Positions 1 through 11,697 of a stretch of 64,000 bases of DNA are shown piece by piece. Every line of letters starts with the position of its first letter. Within the stretch, counting starts at the first letter, position 1. A model generated the notes under the pieces. The model was given only the letters and a program-made list of their open reading frames with translations. It had not been told where the DNA came from and made no database searches. Source of the DNA: Clytia hemisphaerica (Eukaryota; Cnidaria; Hydrozoa; Leptothecata; Clytiidae); the NCBI GenBank assembly GCA_902728285.1, contig CACVBU010001228.1:382012-446011 (forward strand), read 5' to 3'. Made by a program: the position numbers and the translations under genes.

Positions 1-99
1 AATTTTACAGATCATTAGGTTCTATTGCATAAGAACTCGTAGTAAAAAAGTCACTTTCAGTATTTTTGAAAATTATTAATTTTATGACTCTCCTTTCAG

Positions 100-3000
100 C
101 ATCAATTGAACGAATATAAAGAAATCAATATGCGACTAACGAATGAAAAGGTACCCTGGTTTTCTCATAACATTTCCAGTTAGGTTATCAATCTCTTGAA
201 CTTGAAGATCTTTTCTTCGAATTTGTAAAGAGATGATTTGGAGGGAGTAAAGCCCTCCCATAAGCGGCGGGTGTATTGGTTTGTCAGGGTACCAATTTTT
301 TTCCTTTAGGGAATCTCAACTTGCAATAACAGGAAAATAGACCATCATCTCATATATTCGTATATTTCATAGTTTTGAAATAATTTCCTATCCATTCCCT
401 ATCCATCTGTTCATGAAGCTTTTGAAGTTCTTCTCGGTTATTACGTTCACTAACCTTGGTTCCTACTCTCTTTATATTTTCATAGCATGGTGTTGAACTC
501 CGTTTCTCACAACAAGAACAACTCATCTTATCGCTGAAATCGAAACTTTTAGAACACGAACAACCTAACGTAAAGAAACAAAGTGAACAACAGCTACAAG
601 CATTGCTAAGCGAGAAAAATAACGAAGTTCAATTGCTGTATGATGAGTTGAATAAGCGAGACACAATCATTGAAAAACATAAAAACGAATTGGACTCGAT
701 GAGTAATGATATTGTCAACAAAAAGCGCTCAGAGGTAGGAATTCTTTAGGAGTGACAACACGAAAACGTTAATAACAGATAACAGATCATCCATTCTACT
801 ATCTACCTCTAAAGCTAGAAGTCGATTATTTTGTGTAATCAGAACCTGCTCAGAGATTTATGATTCCCGTTTCATTTTAAGGAAAAATTAGGAGCAGAAG
901 AACTAAAGTTCGATTTATCAGAGAAAAATTGAAGAGAAATTTTTCTCGACATCAGAAAATTGTCGCCATATAAAATGAGTTTCAACCAGCGATTTGCGTG
1001 ATTGCGTGAACAAATAAGGTTTTCTGTCCAAGTTTATCTGGTATCCGATGGTGGATTGGCGGCCGTCCACGCTAAAGCTCCAAAGGAGCGGGCAAACTTT
1101 TTTTGAGCTTAAGCTTGAAAATCCTCAGGTCATTCGATGCAAAATCCGTGACGGTGTTGATAATTCCATAATTGGATGTTGAAAATTCTCCCGACCTTCA
1201 GAGCGTGTCGGATGAAAATTCTACATCAAGTGCCAGATACGTTCAAGCTCCAATCAACATGAGTTAACTCTATACATTTATTTTATTTCTTCACAGGCTA
1301 GCTTGTATGCCAAACTCGAATCTAGCGAGTCTATGGTCAGCTCTTTACAACTGCAGCTTCGTGAAGCCACGGAAAACCTTCATCTCCAAGGCAATAATAC
1401 CCAACAGCAACGTAGCAACGATTTTCGTGTCCCTCAACATGAAACTGACCCAAATACCACGAAATTACAAGATGCTAAAGTACATCGAATTAAACAAAAG
1501 GTCAGATCTGCTTCAAAATCTTTTCATATATACCATCTCCAATACTAACGGAAATTTAAAATTAATCATCCTTCTAACGGATGATGGGCGTAAGTGACAT
1601 TCCAATACACAGATTTCTGTAAAGCCCAAAGATCTAGATAGAGTGCTTCGGCTGAGAGTGCGCCGTGGTTATGTAGGAAATCCTACCTAGGTCACGTAAT
1701 ATTACAATAGAATTCCTGCGCTTGACCGATCAGAAGCTTCGTGGGTCCCCTAGAAGTCTTTTGCGATGCTTGGAAAGCTTATAGCACGACATCTAGCCTA
1801 CAGAAATCTCTGGATACACTCCTATACAGCAATTCTTTTCGACTGGGTGAAGTGTCAAGATCCGTACGGAGATTATAGGGGGGGGGGGTTTTCAGGGGTC
1901 TTAAATACCGTCATACCGACAAAATTTTGGGTCAAATACCGTAATACCGTCGGCGAAGGAAGCCTAATACCGATACCGATATTATATTTATGTTTCTTTC
2001 GAAAATAATGAATTTTCAGTTATCAAATCTATTGTGTAGTAACAAATTAGAAACTGTACAAACAAGTCTTGTACTTTATGAGGCCCCCCAGTGAACCCTC
2101 AATTCAGGTATTCACGCACAAATTTTTGCCAATTCACCTATTCACGCGCAAAAAAAAACCATTTTCACGTTCACGCACCAATTTTGCTTTTACATCTTTG
2201 GTTAAACGATTGTGACCTTATTGGGCTAAATTTAACCTTTTTATGCATTATGGTCTCTTTTAAACAGATTGACCTATTCTTATACCAAACATATATACCA
2301 ATATATAAAGTTTTTTGCTACTTTTGTGACCTTATTCTCGATATCGTCGACTTTTTAAGAGAGAAGGTGAATTCTAAAGTTTAACCCCCTATCGGGGGAA
2401 AGAAAATAAATGGAAATAAGAACGGGAGCGAAGCGAGCGCGAAAATTTTTCGACAATTTTCGCTCTCCTTTGTTATTGAAAAACGGCCCTAATACGCTAT
2501 TGTTAGCCAAGTATGCCTTGTTTGGTCACACAATTTTTGATTTTATTTAACACTGACCATTTGTTGGCAGAAATATGCATCATGATGTTAACTATTTTTT
2601 AATCGTTCGATGCTGCACAAGATATTTTTAGAACTCCCTACTTTTACTAATTATTGAAGGAGTAAATACCGCCTTTACTGTCTCTGCAGTATCAGTGTAT
2701 TGTATTGTAGTAGCAATATAAATAAGTGAATACAGATAGACGACCATATCATTTTAGTGCTGACGGAGAAAATTTTATCTAGACTCATTCGATTTGTTGG
2801 ATGCAGTATTTGCATTACAAATTTGTCATTAAAAAAATGCGCCCGCAGAAAAAAAACGAAAATATTTGTTTAGATATCGTAAAGTTTCACTTATTTTGAA
2901 TAACCTCACCATGACAATAAGTCAATAGGACATCCAAGATTGTGCGAGCGAAGCGAGCAAGAAAATTTTACTGATTAAAATAGTGGAATAGACTTTTCTG

Positions 3001-6000
3001 CATGAAACTCATGAAGAAACTAAAAGGTTAATACCGAAATACCGTTTTTTATTGATAAAAATATCGAAATACCGACAAAAAACAGGCAATTTACCGAAAC
3101 CGGTAGAAAATGAAATACCGTAATCCCGTCGTTTTTTTCTCGTAATACCGATTTACCGGGGGTAAAAAGGCTCAATACCGTCATACCGTAAAAGTGAAAA
3201 CCCCCCCCTTATAGATGACGAAAGTTTAGACTTTTTCATAGTGTGTCAAGTGGCCCAGCTCTAAGAATACTTTGTATCTTACATTTTTAAGAACTCTTAT
3301 TCCATATATTATACAGATTACAAGAGAGCATCACAATCTATCGACCACGTTGAAGAATATTAAAGGGAATTTCCCAAGTGACGATCCAGTTCAGCACGCA
3401 TTCCAGAGCATCGAACACGTGAGTTAACATTAACTTTATAAAAGTTAAAACTAAAACCAAATCTGCAGTACAAACCTATCTAACATATTCATGATATGCA
3501 CCACTGGAGAGTCTTCTGAGAACTTTTAAAATTTTCCACCCAATACGCCACTTAAAAAATAGAAAAAGTGACGTATTGGGTGAAATTCTCAGAATACTCT
3601 CCAGTGGTGCATATCATGAATACAACTAATTCTTGATATGCGTAAGTCAAGATTATGTCATTTTCCCTATCGGAAACACCCGAAAACACCGGAAGACTGT
3701 TACTAAAAGTAACAACACAGGGGTCAAATTCCGGTGTTTTTGGGTGTTTCCTATATATGAAAAATGACGCAATCTTGACTTAAGCATATCAAGAATACCA
3801 TTGAAGTCTTTGAAAACCTTTAAACAAAATTATAGGAAAAGCTGTTTGATAATATCTATTCCATTTTTCTGTTCAAAGGCATTTTAGATGGGTTTTTATT
3901 TAGCCAATTGGATATTAAATTTATTAAATTGCATACAAAGTTCTTCTTTTTCTTCATTTAGAGCTTATCGTCTTTGATGGATTCTGTCTCCATGTTAGAT
4001 GTCACCAAAACTCAACAAAAAACACAACAAGGACAATATCCCTCGAATAAACCTCAAACGATAAATTCAAGCTCTCATAAAAAGTCACACAAGGTAAAAA
4101 TCATTCTTCGATTTCTTTCACGCTTTTTATCGTTTTAATCGTCGACGCTCGAGAAGATACGAAGTAGTGGCGTGGTGGGAAAATTTTTCTGGGGTGGCTA
4201 AGCAGAATTTGATCAAAAACATGATACTTGGATACTCGTTCCCGGAAAAATAGATTTTTCTCTTTGTTTTACAGTTTTAGTTTAGGGTCAGATTATCGGA
4301 GGGATTGACCTTGACGGCCAATGGGGACTGCTCGAGTTTTAAACATTTGGCCCATATGAATGTTTGCTAAATGTTGGACCCTGTCAGAACGAAAATGACA
4401 AACAGTAGACAAAAACTTAACAGGTTTCAAAATTTCCACCCTGAAAATTGTCCAAAATAACCAAAAGACGGCTGTCAAATATCTTCAGAGCCTAACAAAG
4501 GGACCCTAAACAGCGGCACACCCCCTTACCCAATTTTCCTAAGTGACCCTAAGTGATGGCTTAGGAGTGCAATTTTTACTTTCAATTACCAACAATAGGG
4601 GAAACATCACAAGTTTTTTTTTCCATTTTCTTTATTTTGGCCTATTTTTTCAGTGAGACTGGTGATGGGTGTATCCATTAAGAAAATGAATCTATTCAGA
4701 AGTCTACTCAATAATTGTCTTGCTAGGCATAATAATATTTCTCTCTTTTACAGACTTCTGACCAGTATCAAAGGTTGTCCTTACCTAAGCATCACTTATC
4801 ACGATCGACTAGAACTAAAAGTAGCATCTCATCTGATTCAGGTAATCTACTTAAAGAAAATGTACTGGTGATCTGGTATTTGTTCACTAGTTCATTTGGA
4901 ATACAAATAAGAATTCAAAGGTGTATACTCATGACATTAAAGCCATCTGTTTGTTATCCACACTATTTCAACAATCGTAAAAAGTTTAATTAATTACTCT
5001 CAGGTGCCTAATGAACATGTGGTCGGAATAAACGGGGGGGGGGGCTGAAAAAGTCTTCAAATCTTGATAAACGGTGGGGACCTAGTAATTACCGGGGGAG
5101 TGGAAATTGTACCTCTAAATACGATATCACTCTTAATTTAAAAACAAAACCTTTAATGCATAAATTTCGGACTCTCTTTTGTATAAGGGAGTGTGTGGTG
5201 CACGTTTGATTCACTTTTACAGGGTAAAAATTCAGTCGTTTTAGAAAAAACTAGCCGGTACCCGGCGTCGCACGCCGGTTTAGCTGTTGCTGAACGCATT
5301 TTAAAGTCCTTTGGATGTTGGGAAGCTGGCTTAAAATACGATGAAGTCAAAATTAAAGGGAAAAATGATCTTCAAAGTTTGACTCTGTCCCTCCCAGGTC
5401 ACGTATCTTTTAACCATATTTTGAAAAAGATTTTTAAATTGTTGCAAAAATGATCAGAAAGGGCGTTATTCAAACTATACCATTTAGACCATTGCAATTA
5501 GATTTTTTTCTCGCTTCGCTCGCTTTACATTTGCCGTACTTGTTGATGATTAGGAAAACTTTGATGTCAAGATAAGAGGAGTGAAATTATAGACATGACA
5601 CGAGATTCGTCGAAAAAAGGAAGCCCGTGGGTACTTAGGCAAGAGAAGGATACGGGCATGAGCCGTTCTTAAGGATGCCTTTTTAAAAAAGGCAGTCCCT
5701 GTAAGGGTTGGAAAAATCAGAAAATCAAACTTCAGTCCCACTAAGAGTCGGTAAAAATAGGGAAAAAAATTCAACTTTTTACCCCCAGAAATATAGAAAT
5801 TTAATCAAATTAGTCCCAATAAGGGAAGTAAACTTCACAAAATTTCGCTTGTTTCTTCTTCTCTTTAGTCTCGCTAAGGGTCCAAGGGCCAAAAGTCAGG
5901 CAGCTAGGCGGCTAGGCACCTTCGTCATAACTTTTCGAATTCAACAATGAATGACTTAGATTTACAGCAATATAATTATCGACATAGATGTTTATAAGTC

Positions 6001-9000
6001 CCTTTTTACGAAGAAAGATCTCTTGTTTTACCGCCTTTCGAATGTATTGTTAATGTTGCTGTTTAGTTGTTCCAACAAACTTGTCTTGTGATTCTTATGT
6101 TTTAAATGTTTTAAATTTGTTCTTTTCTAAAACAGATTTTGTTTGAAAGATTTTCTTTTGTTTTGTTTTGAAACGAATTCGAATGTCTCAAATCAAATAA
6201 GGTCGTTAATTACATTCGAAAACATAAAACAAAAGAATAGAGAGAAAAAAAGAAAAAAACATAAGAGGCGGGCTCGGGCACGTCTGGGCAGATATTATAA
6301 TCTATCAATCAAAACAAACTTATCGAACAACTCAAAGTCTTTATAAAACGGCGCGAATCTGATTTAACACATTTGTGGAGCAAGAAGCAAAAGTCATCTT
6401 TTAAAAGACCATTGCTTGCGAAAACGAAAGTGACACACAAAAAACAAACAAACCAACAAAAAACAAACTGACATACAGACTACGGCTATTAATATATAGA
6501 AGATCTTTTGTTAAAATGACCCAACTTTTTCAACCATTTCTACATCAGGTTATGACCACACAAACAAAAACAACACACTGGATGCATCTGAGCAAGTCAA
6601 AATTGTTTATTTTCTCGGCAAATCCGTTACACCCATACTCAAATCAAGTGACATTGGGTAAGTGAAGCTTTCAGTATGAACTGATCACTCGGTCAGTAAA
6701 TTACAGTAGTGCACTAAAGGGTATCCTGGGGGGGGGGGGCAGTCAGGCAACTTGACCAACGGGTTTGTGCGGCGGTTAAGGGTATGTTTTTCAACCTAGT
6801 AGAAATTTAATGTAAGAGTGGACTTTTGATAAATGCACTTTAAGGGTGGAAATTTCAGCAAATTTTTGCCCGAAAATTATGATTTTTTGCTCTTAAAGAG
6901 TTGAAAATTTGAGAAAAATACAATTTGAGGGTATTAATTTCACCGATTTTTTGCTGCAGTGTAAGGGTGCGATTCTAAAAGCCAATTTTTCGCCGCCAAT
7001 TCCGTCAGTTGATAAACCCACTACCGCCGGACGGTTGTCTATCACTCTAAAGGCTATGGTTGGTGGTTGGTTATTATAGTGTTTTTAGAAATATGAAAAT
7101 TTTTGAATTTATCTTTTTGAAAGCTTGAAATTTTGGCAAGAGATATCCTTGGGATACTTTGGCAGAGATTAAATTTGGCGAATTTAGCGAATTTTGCCAA
7201 AATTCGCCAAATTAAATCCACGCTAAAATTTCCAAATTCGGCAATTCGCCAAATTAAATCCCCGCCAAAAATTGTTTTTTGGCCAATCGCCAAATTAAGT
7301 CCACGCCAAAATTTATCCACTTAAGGTACAAAATATCATAAAGTTTCACCCCAAATATTTCTTTCCTATCGTTAAATGATATCTTCTTTTTCATCACAGA
7401 CTTGGTTACTTAACGTTACGTGATTTCAAAGAGTTGGTTAACAGACCGGGAAAATATCGATATTTCTTCAAATCGAAAGATAAAGATTTTGGATTTGTCA
7501 GAGAAGAGGTAATATTATTTCACGTTTTGTATAAGATTCCACATCCTACACTAAGATTTCTCTGTCATTTTTCTTTCGAAAAAGTTAGTTGAAAAATGAG
7601 ATTTGGAAAGTTGGGCAGTTTCGTAAGATTTTCCGTAACTTTAGAAAAACACTTTTCCACTCTAATGTCGGTTATCCTGGGAAAAGTAGCACAAAATCCC
7701 GGACAAGTAAAATCATAAAAAAAGGAGAATCTTAGTCCAGGGAATGGCGGAGTCTTGTCTGCTTGATGGCTATTACTTTAAGCATAGTCATTATAAAAAC
7801 ACTGGTCTGGAAGGTTTTTGTCTCTTTTTATTGTTAAAAGATAGAGCTTACGTACCAAAATCGATTTATTTTGCAAACTTTTTAATCATGTGATTAGAAA
7901 ATAGACCAAACCCAAGAGGAGATTTTGGTAACGTGATCAAAAAGTATGCAAATCGCAACTTGTCTTTTGTTTGTAACAAAAGAAAATTGAAAAGAAGCTA
8001 AAACGATACATTGCCAGACCGGGGTTATTTATAATGACTATGCTTTAAGCCTAAGACTGAGTTCTGTGTGCTTTTAGGTGGAAATATAATTTTTTGGACC
8101 TACCCCGGTGGGCTGTAGGTCCTATAAATTAACCTCTGTTCGTTCGTCCGTTCGTTCGTCCGTTCGTTACTAGCTTTTCTCGGAATTGGCTCATTAGTTT
8201 TTCCTAATTTTTGGCACAAAGATGCAAAATGGTAATGCCCAAAATGTGACGGAGCCCGATTTTCGAAAAAAATTCATTTCCGGCCGAAAATGCCGGAAAT
8301 ATGCCGGAAAAACCGGTTTTTTGGCATTTTCTCGAGATTTCATCATTAGTTTTTTCTGATTTTTTGCACAAAGATGCGTACCGTAAATCACCGATTAAGC
8401 GCCCCGCTTGAATTAGCGCCCCGCTCGAATAAGCGCCCCCCATTTAGTTCAAATAATTTTATAAGCGCCCCGTTCGAATAAGCGCCCCCCTTTGAATAAG
8501 CGCCCCCTCCAGGGAGGGGCGCTTATTCGAATTGGTGGCCTAGGCTAATTTCCGGGATAAGAATTTCTCTTCAGATGATTAACAGTTGAAAAAAATTGGA
8601 ACAAAAATAAAAATCAAGGTCTTTTAGCTTTCTTTTTTTTTGTTTCTTATTAGATTTTTCTTTTATTCATCCTTTTTGGAAGTTAAGTTTAAGCAGATTC
8701 CGAATTTGTTGATATACGAATTTCTGAAATAAAAAAATAAGCGCCCCGCTTGAATAAGTGCCCCGCTTGAATAAGCGCCCCCCTCAGAGCCTGAAAAATT
8801 AAATAAGCGCCCGGGCGCTTAATCGGTGATTTACGGTATTAGCAATGCCTATAACATGGATTAGTCCGATTTTTGAGAAAAATTCTATTCCGGCTGAAAA
8901 TGCCGGAAATATCCCGGAAATCGCCGTTTTTGCAGATTTTCATTGGACTTATTCCTTATATTTCGTTGTTTTTTCACACAAAAACATTATTTGTAGCAAT

Positions 9001-10159
9001 GCCCACCATCAAGCATGGTTTAATTGTCAATAAAAGTGATTTTTGAAGCCGGAACTTTCTAAAAATCGCCGGAACAGCCTATTTTCGCCGGAAAAACGGT
9101 ATTTCTTGAATTTCTCGAGCTGTACTTTATATTTTTTCATGAAATTTTGCACACTGATGCAAAATGGCAATACCTAAAATATGACAGAGCCTGATTTTCA
9201 ATTAACGTACTTTTCCGGCCGAAAATGCCGGAAATATGCCGGAAAAACCGGTTTTTTGGCATTTTCTCGAGATTTCATCATTAGTTTTTTCTGATTTTTT
9301 GCACAAAGATGCGTATTAACAATGTCTAAAACATGGCCTAGTCCGATTTTTGAGAAAAAATTCTATTCCGGCTGAAAATGCCGGAAATATCCCGGAAATC
9401 GCCGTTTTTGCAGATTTTCATCGGACTTTTTCCTTATATTTCGTTGTTTTTTCACACAAAAACATTATTGATAGCAATGCCCACCATCAAGCATGGTTTA
9501 ATTGTCAATAAAAGTGATTTTTGAAGCCGGAACTTTCTAAAAATCGCCGGAACAGCCTATTTTCGCCGAAAAACGGTATTTCTTGAATTTCTCGAGCTGT
9601 ACTTTATATTTTTTCATGAAATTTTGCACACTGATGCAAAATGGCAATACCTAAAATATGACAGAGCCTGATTTTCAATTAACGTACTTTTCCGGCCGAA
9701 AATGCCAGAAATATGCTGGAAAAACCGGTTTTTTGGCATTTTCTCGAGATTTCATCATTAGTTTTTCCCTTCATCAAGCATCATTCAATTATCAATAAAA
9801 CTGATTTTTGCAACTGGAACTTTCTATTTCTTTTTTCCCTACTCTCCTTCCCTCTCCCCATCAACTATCAATGATAAAATTTAAGGCGTTTTGCAATCTC
9901 GCTATAAACGCTATATTTTCTGACGTGATTGTTTTCATTTTTCTCCTTATTGCTATCTAACTTTCATCATCAGGTAGGTCCATTCAGCATCTAGCTTGTT
10001 AGTTATTGATGCAGGATCGAAATTTTATAAATTGCCGCTAACAGCTTTAACTAACTTTTCTCCTTCACTCTCTAGTTGCTATACGATGAAGACTTGGTCC
10101 CTGGCTATGAAAACAAAATTGTCTCGTGGATTGAGAAGTTATCAGTAGAGGAGGTTTGA
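100..10159 (+). CDS. DIXDC1: Dixin (coiled-coil DIX domain protein), 3' nine exons
   Basis: Exons: 100-150, 486-734, 1297-1500, 3317-3418, 3962-4093, 4754-4841, 6549-6657, 7400-7508, 10076-10159 (TGA at 10157). Acceptors are AG, donors GT, and intron phases agree throughout (0,0,0,0,0,1,2,0), giving 375 visible residues; the gene starts left of the window. The first four exons are Glu/Lys/Gln-rich with heptad-like spacing, a coiled coil. A Ser/Thr/Lys-rich linker follows (3962-4841). The last three exons make a complete DIX domain: a [12 protein letters not shown] strand, [10 protein letters not shown], a [18 protein letters not shown] core, and a final strand with [13 protein letters not shown] domains polymerise head to tail and couple Dishevelled to Axin in Wnt signalling. 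The order coiled coil then C-terminal DIX, and the acidic stretch before PG.E.KIVSW, point to dixin rather than Dishevelled (N-terminal DIX) or Axin (RGS domain). The introns are loaded with transposons. The family call is strong; exact splice sites are read by eye. Confidence 0.87.
1874..3213. mobile_element. Inverted-repeat element in a dixin intron
   Basis: The left end is TATA followed by a G run and TTTTCA; the right end is TGAAAA, a C run, then TTATA, the reverse complement. Just inside each end are repeated ATACCGTAATACCG-type motifs on both arms. It lies within the 1501-3316 intron. No coding capacity is recognisable, so it is probably a non-autonomous DNA transposon. It contains two GAGCGAAGCGAGCG-like motifs, which recur elsewhere in the window. 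Confidence 0.55.
3486..3622. mobile_element. Foldback (hairpin) MITE, TATTCATGATATGCACCA family
   Basis: Near-perfect palindrome of about 137 bp: TATTCATGATATGCACCA at the left is the reverse complement of TGGTGCATATCATGAATA at the right, and pairing continues inward through the GAGAGTCTTCTGAGAA arm. The same 18-bp ends bound the hairpin at 61041-61196, whose interior differs. It lies in the 3419-3961 dixin intron. Confidence 0.75.
3631..3797. mobile_element. Second hairpin MITE (CGGAAACACC family)
   Basis: An inverted repeat beside the previous hairpin: TTGATATGCGTAAGTCAAGA pairs with TCTTGACTTAAGCATATCAA, and inner CGGAAACACCCGAAAACACC pairs with the reverse arm. A related hairpin with the same GGAAACACCGGAA and GTTACTAAAAAT inner motifs is at about 34015-34165. 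Confidence 0.6.
7110..7325. repeat. Degenerate short-motif repeat in a dixin intron
   Basis: Several imperfect copies of AATTCGCCAAATTAAATCC with CACGCCAAAATT variants on both strands occur between two DIX exons. The open frames across it are produced by the motif and are not a gene. Confidence 0.5.
8096..9981 (+). mobile_element. Composite GGACCTAC-ended element with internal tandem units
   Basis: Begins GGACCTACCCCGG and ends GTAGGTCC, which are inverted ends. Near the left end is a CGTTCGTCCGTTCGTTCGTC tract. Inside, a unit of about 474 bp rich in GCCGGAAAT is repeated (the same landmark occurs near 8843 and 9317). It fills most of the last dixin intron. A copy in the opposite orientation lies at 17392-18462, and end fragments occur near 22864 and 61370. 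It has no recognisable ORF; the class is unknown. Confidence 0.6.
8379..8838. mobile_element. TA-flanked inverted-repeat element nested in a larger element
   Basis: The ends are CCGTAAATCACCGATTAAGC and its reverse complement GCTTAATCGGTGATTTACGG, with TA on each side. The interior repeats AAGCGCCCCGCTTGAATAAG motifs. The neighbouring unit of the host element reads GATGCGTATTAACAATG without the insert, so the empty site is visible at about 9311. Confidence 0.75.
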
Positions 10160-11697
10160 GTCTTTCTCCTAAGCTATAATTACAATTATAAGTCCTCAAC
10201 AAATATAAGTTATAATTATTTATATTTTCTTACGAAGAATGCGTTTTTTTAAATTTTATTTTGGTCAATTTTAATTTTTAACGGATTTTACAACTAATGA
10301 CTGATATCTTATTTATTTTTCTTATTTTTGTAATGTATATACAATAATATTTTTAACAAATAACGCATACTGGTGGCCTTGTTTGCTTGGAGTTTGTTAT
10401 AATCGTACAATGTTAAAGCAATGAATTTTGGTGGATGCCTTTATTTTTTATTTGGGAATCTTTTACATGATCCTATCGTGAGTGTTATCATAATCATAAA
10501 AGAGTGAACTAAGGGACTGTGTTTGAGTTTGCTTCAATACATTTTTGATTCTACGTTTTGATGACGTCATCAACTGAAAAAGCCTGAAAATTCAGTTCCA
10601 TATGAACTGAATGATATCTTTACATAGAATAAAAAATGTATCGAAGCAAATTGAGCTGCCTTGGAGTTTTTACAAGATGCTTAACTGATTGGTTATTTTT
10701 AAACAATAGGGATGACGCGTTGTTTAGAAAAAGTAATAAAATCGTTTGTCTCAACATTTAACGACCAACAGAGTCATCAAAGAACTTGTAAAAACTCCAG
10801 CTTGACCCAGCAAATTCGAACCCAGACCCTTAGTTCAATCTTTGCGATGTCTCGAGTTTAAGAAGGGTTTAAGCAAGAATTGACCCTTCATTTGGTCGGG
10901 AACCATCGAAAGAATCTCCTGGAGCAATGGAAAATTGATTTCAGTTAAGTGAAAAGCAATTATATTTCGATGACATCATTATGGGTCAGAATGACGTCAC
11001 AAAACACTAAGTTTACGATATATATTAGTTTTAAACAATTTTAAGAGGTAATCTTACGTTTTAGGTCTTATAAATCCATATTTTTAGTGCGTGCTTAGAA
11101 TATTTTCTTAAAAGTGACATGTAACTACCTATATTATATTGGACCTGATGATATCCAAGAAGAAGTGATACAGCTTGTTTCAAAGTTGATTGATACGAAA
11201 TGATTTCAAATAATTTGCACCTTTCCCCTTTCCTATAGGCTGGTTGGAAAGATATCTAAGAGAATTTCGCCCATTAAATAGGTTGAATATAGTATAGGAT
11301 GTTATGTGTTTAGTTTTACCAATTTTACACCAATTCCTCTCGTAGATTTCCTTTCTGACTGTGCAACAACCTAAACCGTTAACAATTTCGAGATCAGAAC
11401 TTTAATAGGTAATAAAAGATGGTCAAAAGCCAAAAAGAAGTGGGAAGATACTTGTTGAAAATGTTTTTGTTATTAATAAAATTTTGGTTACAATGTTACG
11501 CTTTAATATCATTGCATCAACACGTGGCTCGTCATTGCAGGATTGAAATGGAAATGGAAAAATATTACGAAAATAACAGTTGAAATGTTCCAATCTTGGC
11601 TTTTATAATTAAAATCAAAGTTTTTCGATTCAATAATATATAATTCTAGATTTCAGTTGAAACTTTCGAACATATTGACATTATTTCGAGAAAAAAA
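10160..11697. other. Intergenic, convergent 3' ends of dixin and gene A
   Basis: No gene recognised. AT-rich 3' flank. A small inverted repeat (TTTGCTTCAATACATTTTT near 10528 against AAAAATGTATCGAAGCAAA near 10637) encloses a TGACGTCA palindrome. Otherwise I see nothing to call. Confidence 0.5.

Noticed and set aside
882-940. Possible extra dixin exon reading [15 protein letters not shown] after a TTTTAAG acceptor
   Set aside because: The frame hits a stop soon after and there is no usable GT donor; exons 734 and 1297 join in phase 0 without it. It may be a dead exon.
5193-5453. 86-residue open frame in a dixin intron
   Set aside because: No flanking splice sites in phase and no domain; the neighbouring exons (4754-4841 and 6549-6657) already join in phase without it.
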